A DNA stretch of 64,000 nt from Piezodorus guildinii (GCA_023052935.1 CM041292.1:99000237-99064236), one strand, 5' to 3'. Shown: positions 11,611 through 22,015, numbered from the stretch's first letter. Notes: generated from the sequence alone by a model not told the origin. Numbers and translations are program-made.

Positions 11611-13158
11611 TTACAATATGTCTCGGGGCCACTGCCGTTTCAACCTTCTAGGAGGGTTGTATGGATGAGTGGAGCTGGATAGGGATTGTGCTAGAGGATT
11701 AGGATGATGAATGAGGTTCTGGTGGAATTTGGAAAATTTAGATGGAATCAGGTCTGAAATAAATGGAACATTAAGGTCGTGGTGTAAGGTATAGTTGGAG
11801 ACATAATAAGGAGCATTTACTATTGTTCGGAGGACTTTGGATTGAAAGGATTGAATGCGTTTCATGTTAGAACGTTTGGCTGACCCCCATAGTTCAAGTC
11901 CGTAGGTCCACATTGGTTTCAATATTGTCTTGTAAAGTAATAATTTGTTGTCAACTGTAAGCTTAGATTTTCTGTTTAGTAGTCTGTATAACTGTCCGAA
12001 TCGTCTGTTGAGTTCTTTTCGTTTAAGTCTTGTATGTGGGTTCCAGGTCAATCTTTTGTCTAGTAGTAAGCCAAGATACCGGACTCTGTCTGAGGAAGGA
12101 AGCGGTATGGAATTGAAATGAACCATTGGACAGGATTTGCGTCGAAGGGTGCAGGTGACGTGGGTGCATTTGCTTTCATTAACCTTAATACGCCAAGCAT
12201 TACACCAGTCCTCGATAAGACAAAGGTGTCTTTGCAGGATTAAGGATGCTATTTCAGGATCGGAATTGGATGATAGGATGGCGGTGTCATCTGCAAATGT
12301 TGCCAGAAAGGTGTCAGGATGAATAGGAATATCAGCAGTGTAAAGGATGTAGAGGACGGGTCCCAAGACGCTGCCTTGAGGAACACCGGCCTCAATGGGA
12401 TAAAAGTTAGAAAATTCTACACCACAGCGAACTCGGAAGGAGCGGTTTGAGAGATAGGATCGTAGAATGAGGTATAGAGACTGGGGTAAATGCGTTTTAA
12501 GCTTGAAGAGTAATCCGGTGTGCCATACCCGGTCAAAAGCTTGCGCTATGTCCAGAAACGCACCAGAACAATACTCTTTGCATTCAAGGGCTGAGGAAAT
12601 ATGGTCTACAACTCGGAGTCCTTGTTGAACAGTAGAATGATGAGCACGGAAACCAAACTGATGGGAAGGAAGATTTTGTGATTCAAATATAGGCAGGATT
12701 CGTTTTAGAAGGAGTTTTTCAAAGACTTTTGAGAGGATGGGGAGTAGACTAATAGGTCTGTAGGATGAAGTGTTACTGGAAGGTTTACCTGGTTTTAGGA
12801 ATAGAAAGATTGTGGAATGTTTCCATAAGAGAGGAAAATAGGTGGTGCGAAGGATGCAGTTGTAGATGTATGTAAGAAAAATAATGGCTTTCTCGGGAAA
12901 TTGTCGCAGGATCTGGGGGGTAAGGAGATCGTGTCCAGGAGATTTACGAAGGGTCAGTTTTTGAAGAAGATATTTCACCTCAGATGGATTAATAGCTTTA
13001 GGAGGTAGGGAAAGAGGTATTGGTAAGGAAAGGAATTCTTCAACTGTTGTGGTATGATTTCTGTTGGATTCCGGGTGAGGAGTGAATACTTTGGAGAGGT
13101 GTGTGCCGACTTTCCTCGGCTTTATCTTCATCAGACGCAGCCCAGGAGTCATCACCAC
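11611..13158 (-). CDS. Jockey ORF2, reverse transcriptase segment (515 codons)
   Basis: RNA-templated DNA synthesis for target-primed integration. Visible RT blocks: KSPGHDLLTPQILRQ near residue 94, FLKPGKPSSNTSSYRPISLL, FGFRAHHSTVQQ, the AFLDIAQAFDRVWH palm strand, AGVPQGSVLGPVLYILY, and the catalytic TFADDTAIL with F288-A-D-D291. The C-terminal region (LDKRLTWNPHTRLKRKELNR to RRLKRQWPRDIL*) is the part most often found as fragments elsewhere here. The frame is intact, but its first 20 or so codons overlap the previous segment in another frame, so the apparent start is not a true start. It is the third piece of one broken ORF2. Confidence 0.9.
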   Translation of the reverse strand: MVMTPGLRLMKIKPRKVGTHLSKVFTPHPESNRNHTTTVEEFLSLPIPLSLPPKAINPSEVKYLLQKLTLRKSPGHDLLTPQILRQFPEKAIIFLTYIYNCILRTTYFPLLWKHSTIFLFLKPGKPSSNTSSYRPISLLPILSKVFEKLLLKRILPIFESQNLPSHQFGFRAHHSTVQQGLRVVDHISSALECKEYCSGAFLDIAQAFDRVWHTGLLFKLKTHLPQSLYLILRSYLSNRSFRVRCGVEFSNFYPIEAGVPQGSVLGPVLYILYTADIPIHPDTFLATFADDTAILSSNSDPEIASLILQRHLCLIEDWCNAWRIKVNESKCTHVTCTLRRKSCPMVHFNSIPLPSSDRVRYLGLLLDKRLTWNPHTRLKRKELNRRFGQLYRLLNRKSKLTVDNKLLLYKTILKPMWTYGLELWGSAKRSNMKRIQSFQSKVLRTIVNAPYYVSNYTLHHDLNVPFISDLIPSKFSKFHQNLIHHPNPLAQSLSSSTHPYNPPRRLKRQWPRDIL

Positions 13159-13876
13159 GCCGGAGAGGATGGGAAACTTTGTGGTATTTTAGGGTCTTTT
13201 TGGTCACATTCCACAGGGAATTATCTCGAGCTGATAGAGAGGAGAGGTAGGAATTAAAGGACTGAGAACGGAAGGTCGCCAACTCCCGCTTTAATTGCCT
13301 ACAATAAAAGTTATAGGAGCGGCGATCTGTTGGGTGTCGAGTTCTTTGCCATAATGATCTGGCTCGGCGTTTTGCATGGATGAGGTCAGCTAGGTGTTGA
13401 GGTAAATGGTTTTGCTGAGGAGTTCTATTGGAGTGCTTAGGAGAGGAGGCAGTCCAGACAGCTTGCTGAATGGCGGTAGTAAAGGAGTAGACGGAATCAT
13501 CAAGGTCATCCGGTGTTTTGAGGGTCACACTGAGGTCAATATTATCGGTAAGGATTTGGCGGAAGAGGTTCCAGTTGACAGGGCCTCGGATAAATGAAGG
13601 TGGAATGGGTTTCGGAATAGGAGTTAGGGATACTTCAAGGATCAGTGGACTATGGTCAGAGGATAGTTCATCAAGGCGAGTTATGGAATAGTTGAGGGAG
13701 CCTAATCCGCTGTGAATGAAGAAGTCAAGGATGTCAGGATTACGGTTGGGATCGGTTGGCCAGTAGGTAGGGGAATCAGGAGGGCAGGAGATTGAAATGA
13801 CGGGAGTTGAGTGCAGACAGCAAATTTCGTCCACGAGAATTCGTGGTTCTCGAACCCCACTGTTGATGCTTGGCAT
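13040..13876 (-). CDS. Jockey ORF2, endonuclease end and linker (frame-broken piece)
   Basis: In this frame the coding-like part begins near SISCPPDSPTYWP and runs through NPDILDFFIHSGLG and LSSDHSPLILEV. SDHSPL is the conserved C-terminal endonuclease motif carrying the catalytic Asp-His pair. A linker rich in R/K (KRRARSLWQRTRHPTDRRSY) follows towards the RT. The piece overlaps its neighbours in other frames at both ends; the coding signal switches near 13,800 and 13,110. Each switch is by one nucleotide in the same direction. These look like indels, although recoding or sequencing error cannot be excluded. Confidence 0.8.
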   Translation of the reverse strand: MPSINSGVREPRILVDEICCLHSTPVISISCPPDSPTYWPTDPNRNPDILDFFIHSGLGSLNYSITRLDELSSDHSPLILEVSLTPIPKPIPPSFIRGPVNWNLFRQILTDNIDLSVTLKTPDDLDDSVYSFTTAIQQAVWTASSPKHSNRTPQQNHLPQHLADLIHAKRRARSLWQRTRHPTDRRSYNFYCRQLKRELATFRSQSFNSYLSSLSARDNSLWNVTKKTLKYHKVSHPLRRGDDSWAASDEDKAEESRHTPLQSIHSSPGIQQKSYHNS

Positions 13877-14297
13877 TTAAGTCTGCACCCAGAATGAAAT
13901 GATTTCCTAAGGAATTTAGAAAGGATACAAATTCGGTGTTGGAAATGGAATGTTTGGGAGGGCAATATGCTGATGTAAGGGTTACCGGAAAGGAAAAAGT
14001 TTTGATTACTATGGCTGTGGTTTGTAGGAAATCATAGGTAGGAAGTGGGAGTAAGTGATGAGAGAGGGACTGGTGCACAATGACAGCAGTACCGGCATGG
14101 GCTTTGCCGTCTGGGTGGTCCGTACGGTATGTTACGTATTGAGGTATTTTAAAGTACTGTTTAGTGGTTAGTCTAGTTTCAGTAATAAGTGCTACGTCAA
14201 CGGTTTTGTCTTGCAATAAAGCTGTAAGTTCGTCAGTATGATTTCTAACACCATTCGCATTCCATAGGAGAATGGATAAGGAGTTAGGTGAAGTCAT
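13776..14297 (-). CDS. Jockey ORF2, N-terminal endonuclease segment
   Basis: APE-like endonuclease that nicks target DNA. It begins at ATG directly after the ORF1 stop (TAAATG on the minus strand). Motifs: LLWNANGVRNH with the Asn at the metal site, LITETRL with the catalytic Glu, AHAGTAVIV, and LGADLNAKHQQWGS with the Asp/Asn pair. It stops after about 173 codons where the frame breaks near 13,800. The rest of the domain is in 13,040-13,876. Confidence 0.9.
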   Translation of the reverse strand: MTSPNSLSILLWNANGVRNHTDELTALLQDKTVDVALITETRLTTKQYFKIPQYVTYRTDHPDGKAHAGTAVIVHQSLSHHLLPLPTYDFLQTTAIVIKTFSFPVTLTSAYCPPKHSISNTEFVSFLNSLGNHFILGADLNAKHQQWGSRTTNSRGRNLLSALNSRHFNLLPS

Positions 14298-15614
14298 TTA
14301 AGGATTTTTTAAGGAAGGGATTAAGTTTGATACAAGATTAGTAAGTAGTGATATTAGCGGCATAACGAGGGATTTGATTTCAGTGATGAAGGATGTCATC
14401 AAACTTGTAAGGTCTGAGACATTTGATGGAGGAGGAATATGAGAAATTTGATGCGGATGAGGTTTTTGAGGGTTGGGTAAATTTTGAGGAATAGTTGGTT
14501 GTGGAACGGTTTGAGGATTTTGAAGTGTGCGTTGTTCCGGCAGGGCCTCGGCCTCTTTGTTCTGGTTCCCACCTCCAAGTAGATGGGCAAATGTTACATT
14601 GGAATCAATTGTTTTTGAAGGTTGTCTTCTGCTTCTGATCGGTTCAGCTGTTTCATCCAGATTCTGAGGTTTTTGGTATCTGCTTTTGAGGTTCTTGTAG
14701 ACTTGACATCCCTTGTAGCTAGCCGGGTGGTCCTTGAGGCACAGAGCACAAACAGCGGGTGTTGATCTTGGTCTTGTACATTCTTCTGACTTATGTTGTT
14801 CACCGCATTTCACACAGCGTGGTATGTGGTGACAATAACTTCTGGTATGACCATATGCCTGACAATTGTGGCACTGAACTATTTCTTTCTTAGTGTAAGG
14901 TTTTTCAACTCTTACGCTAGTATAGTATAATCTATTGAGGTCATAAATTTTTTCAACTCCTGCTGATGGTTCCAAGTCCACAAAGAATAGAGGCAGAGGA
15001 ATTTTATCTTTTAGGACGTTGGTGACTTGTCGCACTTTATAGCCTATCTCCGTCAGTTCTTCTTGGATAGCTGCTGCTGGTGTCGAAGGGTGTAGGTTTC
15101 TAATTACAACCCTTAAAGCTCTCTCCTGGCGTAACTGATATGTATGAAAATCAGCTTTGGTCTCCGTCAGATATTTTACTATTTTTCTGTAGGTTTCGGC
15201 GCTAGTCGGGGATATTTTAGTATCACTGGTTCTACTTATACAATAATAACTGTTAGGATCGGTTAATTTGTTTAGATGCGCACACAGAAGTTGAAAGTTT
15301 TTAATATTTTTAACAAATATTGGTGGAGGTTGTGGTTCTTTTGGTATAGGAGAAGATTCCATTGTTTCTTTTTCTATTTGAAGGATCTGAAATGGGTTCG
15401 GTGTAAAAAACGGCGATTCTTCAGTTAATCCTTGTGATGATGTGCTAGACTGTGGTTCAGATCCTAAAGAGGTAGCTGAAGCAGTCGCTGGTGGAATCAT
15501 TTTTTTATTATTATCACGGCGAGGTCTCTGTTTTGTGGGAGACGAGTTTGAACCTGCAGATCTAGATCTTTTACTTGTAACTTTCAAGGACATCACTTGG
15601 TGAAAATATCGCAT
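14298..15614 (-). CDS. Jockey ORF1, Gag-like nucleic-acid-binding protein (438 codons)
   Basis: It forms the RNP with element RNA. The N-terminal 100 residues are Ser/Pro/Arg-rich and probably disordered. Residues about 165-235 (LRVVIRNLHPSTPAAAIQEE, IGYKVRQVTNVLK, PLFFVDLEP) resemble the PRE_C2HC domain of Jockey Gag proteins. Three zinc knuckles follow: C248-x2-C-x4-H-x4-C261, C267-x2-C-x3-H-x4-C279 and C289-x2-C-x3-H-x6-C303. The tail is Pro/Gln-rich. Met8 (15,593) may be the real start, since MSLKVTSKRSRS begins the basic region. The frame is intact. Confidence 0.9.
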   Translation of the reverse strand: MRYFHQVMSLKVTSKRSRSAGSNSSPTKQRPRRDNNKKMIPPATASATSLGSEPQSSTSSQGLTEESPFFTPNPFQILQIEKETMESSPIPKEPQPPPIFVKNIKNFQLLCAHLNKLTDPNSYYCISRTSDTKISPTSAETYRKIVKYLTETKADFHTYQLRQERALRVVIRNLHPSTPAAAIQEELTEIGYKVRQVTNVLKDKIPLPLFFVDLEPSAGVEKIYDLNRLYYTSVRVEKPYTKKEIVQCHNCQAYGHTRSYCHHIPRCVKCGEQHKSEECTRPRSTPAVCALCLKDHPASYKGCQVYKNLKSRYQKPQNLDETAEPIRSRRQPSKTIDSNVTFAHLLGGGNQNKEAEALPEQRTLQNPQTVPQPTIPQNLPNPQKPHPHQISHIPPPSNVSDLTSLMTSFITEIKSLVMPLISLLTNLVSNLIPSLKNP

Positions 15615-15948
15615 TGATTAAAAAAAATAAATAGAAATAAATATATAATGGAATAAGAATAAGAAGGGGAAAAAAAATAAATAAAAGAAAGATAAAGAAA
15701 AGCAAGCCCGAGCTTGCCGAGCTAGCGGCAATCAGCTGATCAGTGACCCTCCTTTCACTTTTTTCGTGATTGTACAAAGTAAATTATAACTTTGCTTACC
15801 GAAATTTCTCCAATATTCACTGCTGTAGTATTCCTGAGGTCTAGTGATGTTTTCCAGATTGAACTCAAGCGAATTCCTACTGAAAAAAGCAAAAATCTGA
15901 GAGACGAAGTAACGTATGACTGTTATCATCGAGCGCATCAGCTGATTT
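15615..15948 (-). promoter_or_regulatory. Jockey 5' UTR, presumed internal promoter region
   Basis: The 334 nt between the 5' junction and ORF1. Jockey elements carry an internal pol II promoter here. The palindromic word ATCAGCTGAT occurs twice (15,729-15,738; about 15,937-15,946), once at the extreme 5' end. Promoter function is inferred from the family. Confidence 0.5.
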
Positions 15949-15960
15949 GAAAACGGCTCT
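15949..15960. repeat. Target-site duplication of the Jockey element, right copy
   Basis: GAAAACGGCTCT, identical to 11,145-11,156. Confidence 0.85.
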
Positions 15961-16530
15961 AAAGATTTTGATTGAACTCCCTATGTCGAAGTAAAATTTA
16001 ATTGGCTTTACTATCATGTAGACTTCATTATGATGGAAATAGTCTAACAGGGGTAAATGCCGATAATTTAAATTTTCTTCCTTTAAAGTACCTTTAATTT
16101 TGTAGAATATATAAAAATAACTACATCATCTATTTAGTACTGATAAAAAACGGAATTATATATAATTTAAACGAATTCGACATCCAACGAAAGGAGAAAA
16201 GATATGTTTATGATTTTTAACATGAAAAACAGGAATATAAATGTATAATATACCGTTCTAAACCTAACGATTTTAGAATTAAGATTATCTTATACAGATA
16301 ATTTTAAAAGTTAATGGAGAGTGATGAAAAGGCGTTAAAACTAATTGATTGTCGTAGATAATTATATAATATATATTTAATAAAACACTTGTTTTCGTTG
16401 AAACTCAATGTAATTTATTCTTTAACAATTTATTTTTATCTCCAAATATATTTCAAAAATTCTTACATTGATTATAACAACGAAGGTAAGTGAAAGTAGT
16501 GTGTTGCGAACACCAGATTTTTCTAAATTG
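15961..16530 (+). repeat. TIR-family repeat A, 3' half of the split copy
   Basis: Continues from 11,144 with AAAGATTTTGATTGAACTCC, then AAAATTTAATTGGCTTTA, and ends near AGGTAAGTGAAAGTAGTGTG TTGCGAACACCAG, the family 3' terminus. Confidence 0.8.
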
Positions 16531-16662
16531 TAATAGCTTTATTTATTTATTTTTATCTTTCACTAATGAAAATATTATTGGGTCATTTGGTATTCAATTA
16601 GAAATTAAACGGTATTGTATTTGTATCGGATTAGTAAAGTACTATTAACGAGGAATATGGTA

Positions 16663-16769
16663 TGGGGTGTGGTCATAAAAACAAAACAAAAAAAAAACAT
16701 ACACTAATAAGTAACACTTATAGTATTTGTGTGCCTGAATGTGATTGTATAAGTATCACTTATTAGTGC

Positions 16770-16816
<47 letters not shown>

Positions 16817-16824
16817 GCTCCCCC
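16663..16824. repeat. Foldback element with 43-base poly(T)
   Basis: Left arm GGGGTGTGGTCATAAAAAC ... CACTAATAAGTAACACTTAT. The right arm is the inverse (AAGTATCACTTATTAGTGCG, poly(T) 16,771-16,813, ACCGCTCCCCC). Same family as 27,917-28,137. Confidence 0.7.
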
Positions 16825-18269
16825 AACCAAAAACTTATTAAATAATCTTAAAACTATTAAGTGTTTCAGCCTCCGATTTCATATTGAATCATTGACGTTC
16901 ATCTTAAATTCATCTAACACTTAATAATTAAAGTGTTAACTATATTTTCAATGATTTAAAAATAATTTTATGAAGCAATAGCTTTTCATAGAGGATTTAA
17001 AAATATTTTTATAAGTAACTGAGTCTAATTAGGTTGCTTTTTGTCAACCAACGAGTAATGAAGATATTTTATTCAAGTGAGATACGCATTTCTTATTCCA
17101 TCTATAATATTTTTTATATTTTCATATTAATGATAAATGATAAATTATCATTATTATTTTATATATCTTAATAATGTTTTTTTTTTTTTTTCCTAAGCTA
17201 AGATCGGTGATCGTCGGGACGTAGAAGAGGCAGCTAGAGCAGCCCGCTAGGTAGCGTGTACTAGAGGTAATGTTTACTGACTGCCACGCCATTCTTTAAG
17301 TGAGATTTTATTACCCAGTCCCACAATAATAGCCATAAAATGCTCTTATCTTTATTTTATATAGCTCCGCTCTAGTTCACCCTTTCCTCCTCCGAGGTCA
17401 CTATTATATTAGCAACTATGCTAATGGATAATACATTTCATATAATTTAAAGAAAACTAAATGCTTTAATTCAGATAGTATCACAGTGTTAGTAAAAATC
17501 TGAAGCGGGCAACACACGACTTTCAGTTAACTCAGCGGTTAAAATCAATCAATTTAAAATCAAATCATAAATCAATTTAAGAACTATTAAATAAACTTAA
17601 AGTTGAAAAAAGTAAGTTAATTTAAATATAAAGTTTATTAATTTTCTTTGGAACCATATGATTTAAATCAGTGGTTACCAACAAAAAAAAATTGTTGAGT
17701 TGGAATTTTTTTTTTTTTCAATACTAAGTAAATATTTTATTTCAATCCAAAGCATACTCAAACATCTGCCAAAACGTTAAAAACAATTCTTGATTTAAAT
17801 TAAAAATAAACAAGTAAATTGGTAATTAAACATAAATATTTGTCTAAAGTTATATAGTTTAGTACCTATTTCAAATCATTGTATAAATTTTAAGGAACAT
17901 CCGGCTAACAGAAACCTTTTTTTGTTGAAATAAACAAGGCTTAACGATTAACTGACCGCAGTTGAAATAAATTGTTAAGATAACCTAATATGCTACCTAG
18001 ACTGGAGGTCTAAGAACTGACAACAATACGCAAGACATTGTTCTCAATGAGTTACTAAAATTTAGAAATAAAATATAGGTAAATATTTACTATCATTTAT
18101 TCCACGTAATGTAATATGTTTGTGCAATACGCTAATTTTTCTTACAAGCCAATGCTTTTTAAAGATTTTTAAAGGCAATTTAACACAATTTTCCAATAGC
18201 ATATCGCGGACCACTACTTGGAAACCACTCATTTAGATTAATAATACTAATTTGTTTAGGATAATAATC
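16825..18269. other. Mainly unique AT-rich DNA
   Basis: No gene supported. A less AT-rich block at 17,195-17,420 begins after a poly(T) run and could be the reverse of a short retroposon, but no promoter boxes or relatives were found in the window. Confidence 0.45.
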
Positions 18270-18950
18270 AATAATAAATGTATGTTTATATTGATATGAC
18301 ATATACGTCACTCTCCATTCCCTTTCACAACTTTGCGTTTTTTCTAAAATCTTTCTCCTTTCAACGGTATATTAATACCTCTGTATTACTGTTGGTATTA
18401 CATAAAATTACATAACAAAATATGTTAGATATTTTCTGCTTCAGTTAGTCATCAAATTCTTTGAACATGGATATTTAGCTGTTCTTTATCAATGCTAATA
18501 TGATGATATGTTTTATTTGTTCGAATGTACAAAATTGAGGGTAGAGGAAGAAAATTTAAACCATCAGCATTTAAGCCCTGTCAGATTATTTTAATCAGAA
18601 TGAAACCTATATCATATTAAGGTGAATTAAATTTTACGTCGATATAGGGAGTTTTATCAAAATAGTTATCGCCGTTTTGGAGAAAAAATCGTGAAAAGGT
18701 GTAAAATGACTCATATGGTGCGCCGATTTTGATAACTAAGTTGTAAAATCTGGGGCGTATAGGTTGTCTCAATTATGAAATTTCAGTTTCGTACACATTT
18801 TCGTTTTCGTGCTTGGCTTATCACACACAGACCTTTTTGCGACACTTGGTTTTTTGGATTCTTGATGTAAAACGTCTACTTCCATTAAAAACTGAAACTT
18901 TCATTATTACTTTTGCTTACTATATATTTCATATATAGGTGAAAGTAAAA
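18270..18950 (-). repeat. TIR-family repeat A, long copy (minus)
   Basis: In reverse it starts TTTTTACTTTCACCTATATA, continues ATATAGTAAGCAAAAGTA, AACGGCGATAACTATTTTG and AATCTGACAGGGCTTAAATG, then TAATATACCGTTGAAAGG. The 3' terminus is lost near 18,270. Confidence 0.7.
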
Positions 18951-18961
18951 ACATCATAACG

Positions 18962-18969
<8 letters not shown>

Positions 18970-19015
<46 letters not shown>
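18970..19015. repeat. (TA)n microsatellite
   Basis: About 38 bp of TA preceded by (TG)n and followed by poly(T). Confidence 0.9.
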
Positions 19016-19023
<8 letters not shown>

Positions 19024-19250
19024 ATCTTTTTTTTCGGTTGGCGCAACAGGCCTTGGAAGCCCTTGGCACCGCTTGGTATGGTTTACATTCCACACCGCGA
19101 TAATTGATGACATTTTATAGGGTAGGGTCATCACTCCCTACGCCTATTTTTGTGGGTGGCTATCAAATAGCTGACGGATCCCACATACCCGGGGAAGATT
19201 ATGAGTGAATCCCCATTTATTTGTATGCTTGAAAAAAACCCTCCTGGGTG
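19016..19250 (-). mobile_element. Unclassified retroelement 3' fragment (minus)
   Basis: On the minus strand a GC-richer block (CCCCGGGTATGTGGGATCC, ATTATCGCGGTGTGGAATG) ends in an A-rich tail after TTGCGCCAACCG. The oligo(A) end suggests a LINE or SINE. No RT motif or pol III box was recognised. Confidence 0.4.
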
Positions 19251-19789
19251 TGTGTGTATATATATAAATTAAAAACTTGTAGGCGAAAAATATTGAGTAT
19301 AGTTCCCAGTTCTTGAGTTCATCCGCTTTTATTGGCCTGGGCTCCTGTATACTTGTAGCCGTAGAAGAAACTGTTCTAAGGTGATATTTTATATTAATAA
19401 CTCTTTATGTGATATTCATAAAAATTCACAATTAGATTTTTTCTTACATGAACAAAAAGCAAATTTTATTGTGCAGTTTTTAGGAAATTGTGAAATGTTG
19501 AGGCCTTTTAGATCGAAAAATGCATAGTAATTTATATTAATAGAGTACATATAATAAATAGAAATAATCAAAACTCGGTATAGTAATCATAGAGTCATAT
19601 AAAATAAAGTTATAAAATACGCTATGATTAATAAGTTCGCTACAATGATGTATTTTTTTTATTCTTTTATTTTATAATACCTGAAGTATAAATATGCGGA
19701 CGAATCAAATCTATAATATATGTATCAAAACCAGTAAAGATAATTTGGAGTTCAGAGGATTATTGAAGTTTGAAAATTTGACATTAGCT
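19251..19789. other. AT-rich non-coding stretch
   Basis: Nothing supported. Confidence 0.5.
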
Positions 19790-20062
19790 CGGACCGAATG
19801 GTTTTTCTAATCTGCATATGTTGAAACGTAAAACCTCAATTAGAAGTACAGATTTTTTTAATTTTTAGTAATACTTAAAAACGGAGGATACAAAAAATAG
19901 TAATAGAAATACTTAAGAACAAAATCCAAAAATAATAATTTGGGGGAATTGGTTATTTGGACTCCGGAGATCCTAAATGGTGTATTTATGGTGAAAAGTA
20001 GGACAAATGTAACGATTGAAATACTTTACCTTACCCCTATATCTCATATTTAGGGAAGTGAA
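19790..20062 (-). repeat. TIR-family repeat A, 5' end only (minus)
   Basis: In reverse it begins TTTACCTTCACTTCCCTAAA, then TAAGGTAAAGTATTTC and GATCTCCGGAGTCCAAATA, the 5' part of the family. It lies head-to-head with the next copy. Confidence 0.6.
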
Positions 20063-20109
20063 GGTAAAAAAAAAAAATTATAATTTCTTATTTAATGAAA
20101 CAATTTCTT

Positions 20110-20855
20110 CCTATATATGTTTTACTTTCTATATAGTAAGGGGATATATAGTAAGGGAAAGTATTGTGATCTTGAAAATTTTCGAATTACAGTTCTCGAC
20201 GGAGATAGACGTCTTAGGGTCTCCTGAGTCCAAATATCATGCATTTTGCAACTTATGATTTTATCAAAAATGGCTCTAACGATTTTGATTAAACTCGCTA
20301 TATTGATGTAAAATTTAATGGGCTTTAATATCATGTAGGTTTCATTCTGATTGAAATAGTCTCACAGAGCTTAAATTCCATTATTTTAAATTTTCTTCCT
20401 CTAAACTACCTTTAATTTTGTACATTCCAAAAGATTAACCGTATCATCTTAATGACATTGATGAAGGACGGTCAAATATACAAGTTGGACGAATTTGATG
20501 ACCAAATAAAGGATGAAAGAGAATAACATTTGATAACGTAATTTTTTTTGTATATTAAGAACAGTAATGTAGCCGTATAATATACTGATGGCAAGAGAAA
20601 GATTTTAGAAAAAATATCATCTGATACACAGAGTTTTAAAAGGTAATATACAGTGAAAACTGGGGAATAAACCTATTACTAATCAGCGATTTAATATAGT
20701 TATATTTTTTAATCAAATTCATATGTTTTCAACGGAAATGAATAGACGTTTTATTAAATAAACTTCGAATATTTTTCAAATTAAAGTATATTTAATAGTT
20801 TTTATCAGTAAAGGTAAGTGAAAGCCTTGTGTTGCCGGCACCAGATTTTTAATTA
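20110..20855 (+). repeat. TIR-family repeat A, nearly complete copy (plus)
   Basis: Runs from TTTTACTTTCTATATAGTAAG through GTCTCCTGAGTCCAAATAT, GGCTCTAACGATTTTGATTA and TCTCACAGAGCTTAAATTCC to AGGTAAGTGAAAGCCTTGTG TTGCCGGCACCAG. No transposase frame is present, so it is probably non-autonomous. Confidence 0.75.
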
Positions 20856-21732
20856 TAGGGAATAATGCAGAAACAGAAATATCGAGGTTAGACTCAAAAC
20901 ACTAAGGAGCTTTTTGAAGTAAGCCCATGCAATATCAAAGTGGGCTATTGAAGATTTAAGGAAGTTGAGGGAACAAGAGCGCAATCCACATCCAATCCTT
21001 AAGGCTCAAGTCAGAAAGAGAGTTCTTTATAATAAACATCTGTGACGTCGGAAGGAGTCTTATGAATAAAATATGGTGCGGGCAGAGACGCTCTCTATGA
21101 ATTGTTTATGGCCCTATTGCAAATCTACCTCCCCTCCGCCCCACCCCTCTACTCCACCTCCTCCCCTACAATTCCCCTTCCACCGATTTATGAATATTCC
21201 CTTTGTCTTGCCGCAATTAACCCTCTTACCCCATCCTTTGAGACCTACAATGTTGAATTAAACAATTTTTTTTTTCTTTCTTAGCCCTGTTGTTATACAA
21301 CGTTTTCCTCGAGCCAATTCTGAGAGGGAAGTAATTTTGGGTCAGGTCCTATTACATTAATAATTTTTTAATTAAACCGAATATTAAAAGTTAAGATTGG
21401 TATGTGATATGGAAATTCTTTCATGGTTATTAATTTTACTTCTACCACTAAGACTTTTTCTTGCTTTGAATAAAAACAAAAAAATATATATATTACAAAA
21501 TGTTTTTCTTAAATATCTTACACGATAATTTTTTTTTCTATTTTTCAAACTTAAGAAACTTTCTTTTTCTTTTTAAAAAAATAAAGAAGCATTTTCCTAT
21601 TCCACTTTTATTTTATAAACAGAAATTCAAAGTCTTGAAAATGAGTGAGGGGGAGGGAGGAGGAGGAAATCCGAAACGTTGACTATACATAATTATGAAG
21701 TTGTTAACAGAATAAAATATGGGATCACATGT
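20856..21732. other. Unique DNA, weak coding-like patch, C-rich tract
   Basis: At about 20,935-21,043 one frame reads KWAIEDLRKLREQERNPHP and then ILKAQVRKRVLYNKHL before TGA, which is unusually protein-like but unidentified. A CCTCCCC-rich tract lies at 21,125-21,180. Confidence 0.3.
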
Positions 21733-22015
21733 AACTGGGTGGCTAGCATAACAGCCTCTTATTCCAAAGGTAATGGGTTCAAACCCGCAAGTGGTCCTAG
21801 GATTTTTTAATGGGAGTAAAAAATCTTTAGTTATGCCGTCCTTCGGACTGGACGTTAAAAGGTGGTCCCGAGCGTATGCGATGTGAGGTACTCGTTAAAG
21901 ATCCCTATTCTAATAAAACCTGGATTGGCAACATTTAAGACTCCCACTGTAGCATCGTCCGATTAGCTATAGTAGCATAAAGAGGTGTTAAAAAAATAAA
22001 CAAACAAAAACATTA
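21733..22015 (+). mobile_element. tRNA-derived SINE, copy 1
   Basis: A-box-like TGGCTAGCATAAC at about 21,740-21,752 and B-box GGTTCAAACCC at 21,776-21,786 lie about 36 bp apart, as in pol III promoters of tRNA-derived SINEs. The body (CCTAGGATTTTTTAATGGG, TATGCCGTCCTTCGGACTGG, TAGCATCGTCCGATTAGC) is shared with three other copies. It ends in an A-rich ATAAACAAACAAAAAC tail. Confidence 0.8.

Larger units (their letters stand above)
11157..15948 (-). mobile_element. Nearly full-length Jockey-type non-LTR retrotransposon
   Basis: About 4.79 kb on the minus strand between 12-bp duplications. Order on the minus strand: 5' UTR (15,948-15,615), ORF1 nucleic-acid-binding protein with three zinc knuckles, ORF2 with endonuclease and reverse transcriptase, a 3' UTR and a T-rich (poly-A in sense) end at 11,157-11,182. 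Length and organisation fit the Jockey clade. ORF2 has two frame breaks, so this copy is inactive, but the RT part is open throughout. It inserted into TIR-family repeat A. At least eight shorter relatives lie in the window. Confidence 0.92.

Noticed and set aside
12137..13597. Plus-strand open frames of 60-70 codons across 12,137-13,597
   Set aside because: They are antisense to the Jockey ORF2 and have no independent motifs.
21073..21284. Pro-rich frames around 21,073-21,284
   Set aside because: Produced by a C-rich low-complexity tract; two phases are equally open.
21733..21800. A genuine tRNA gene
   Set aside because: The A/B boxes are present but no cloverleaf or acceptor stem forms, and the same head occurs with a 200-bp body in other copies, so it is a SINE.
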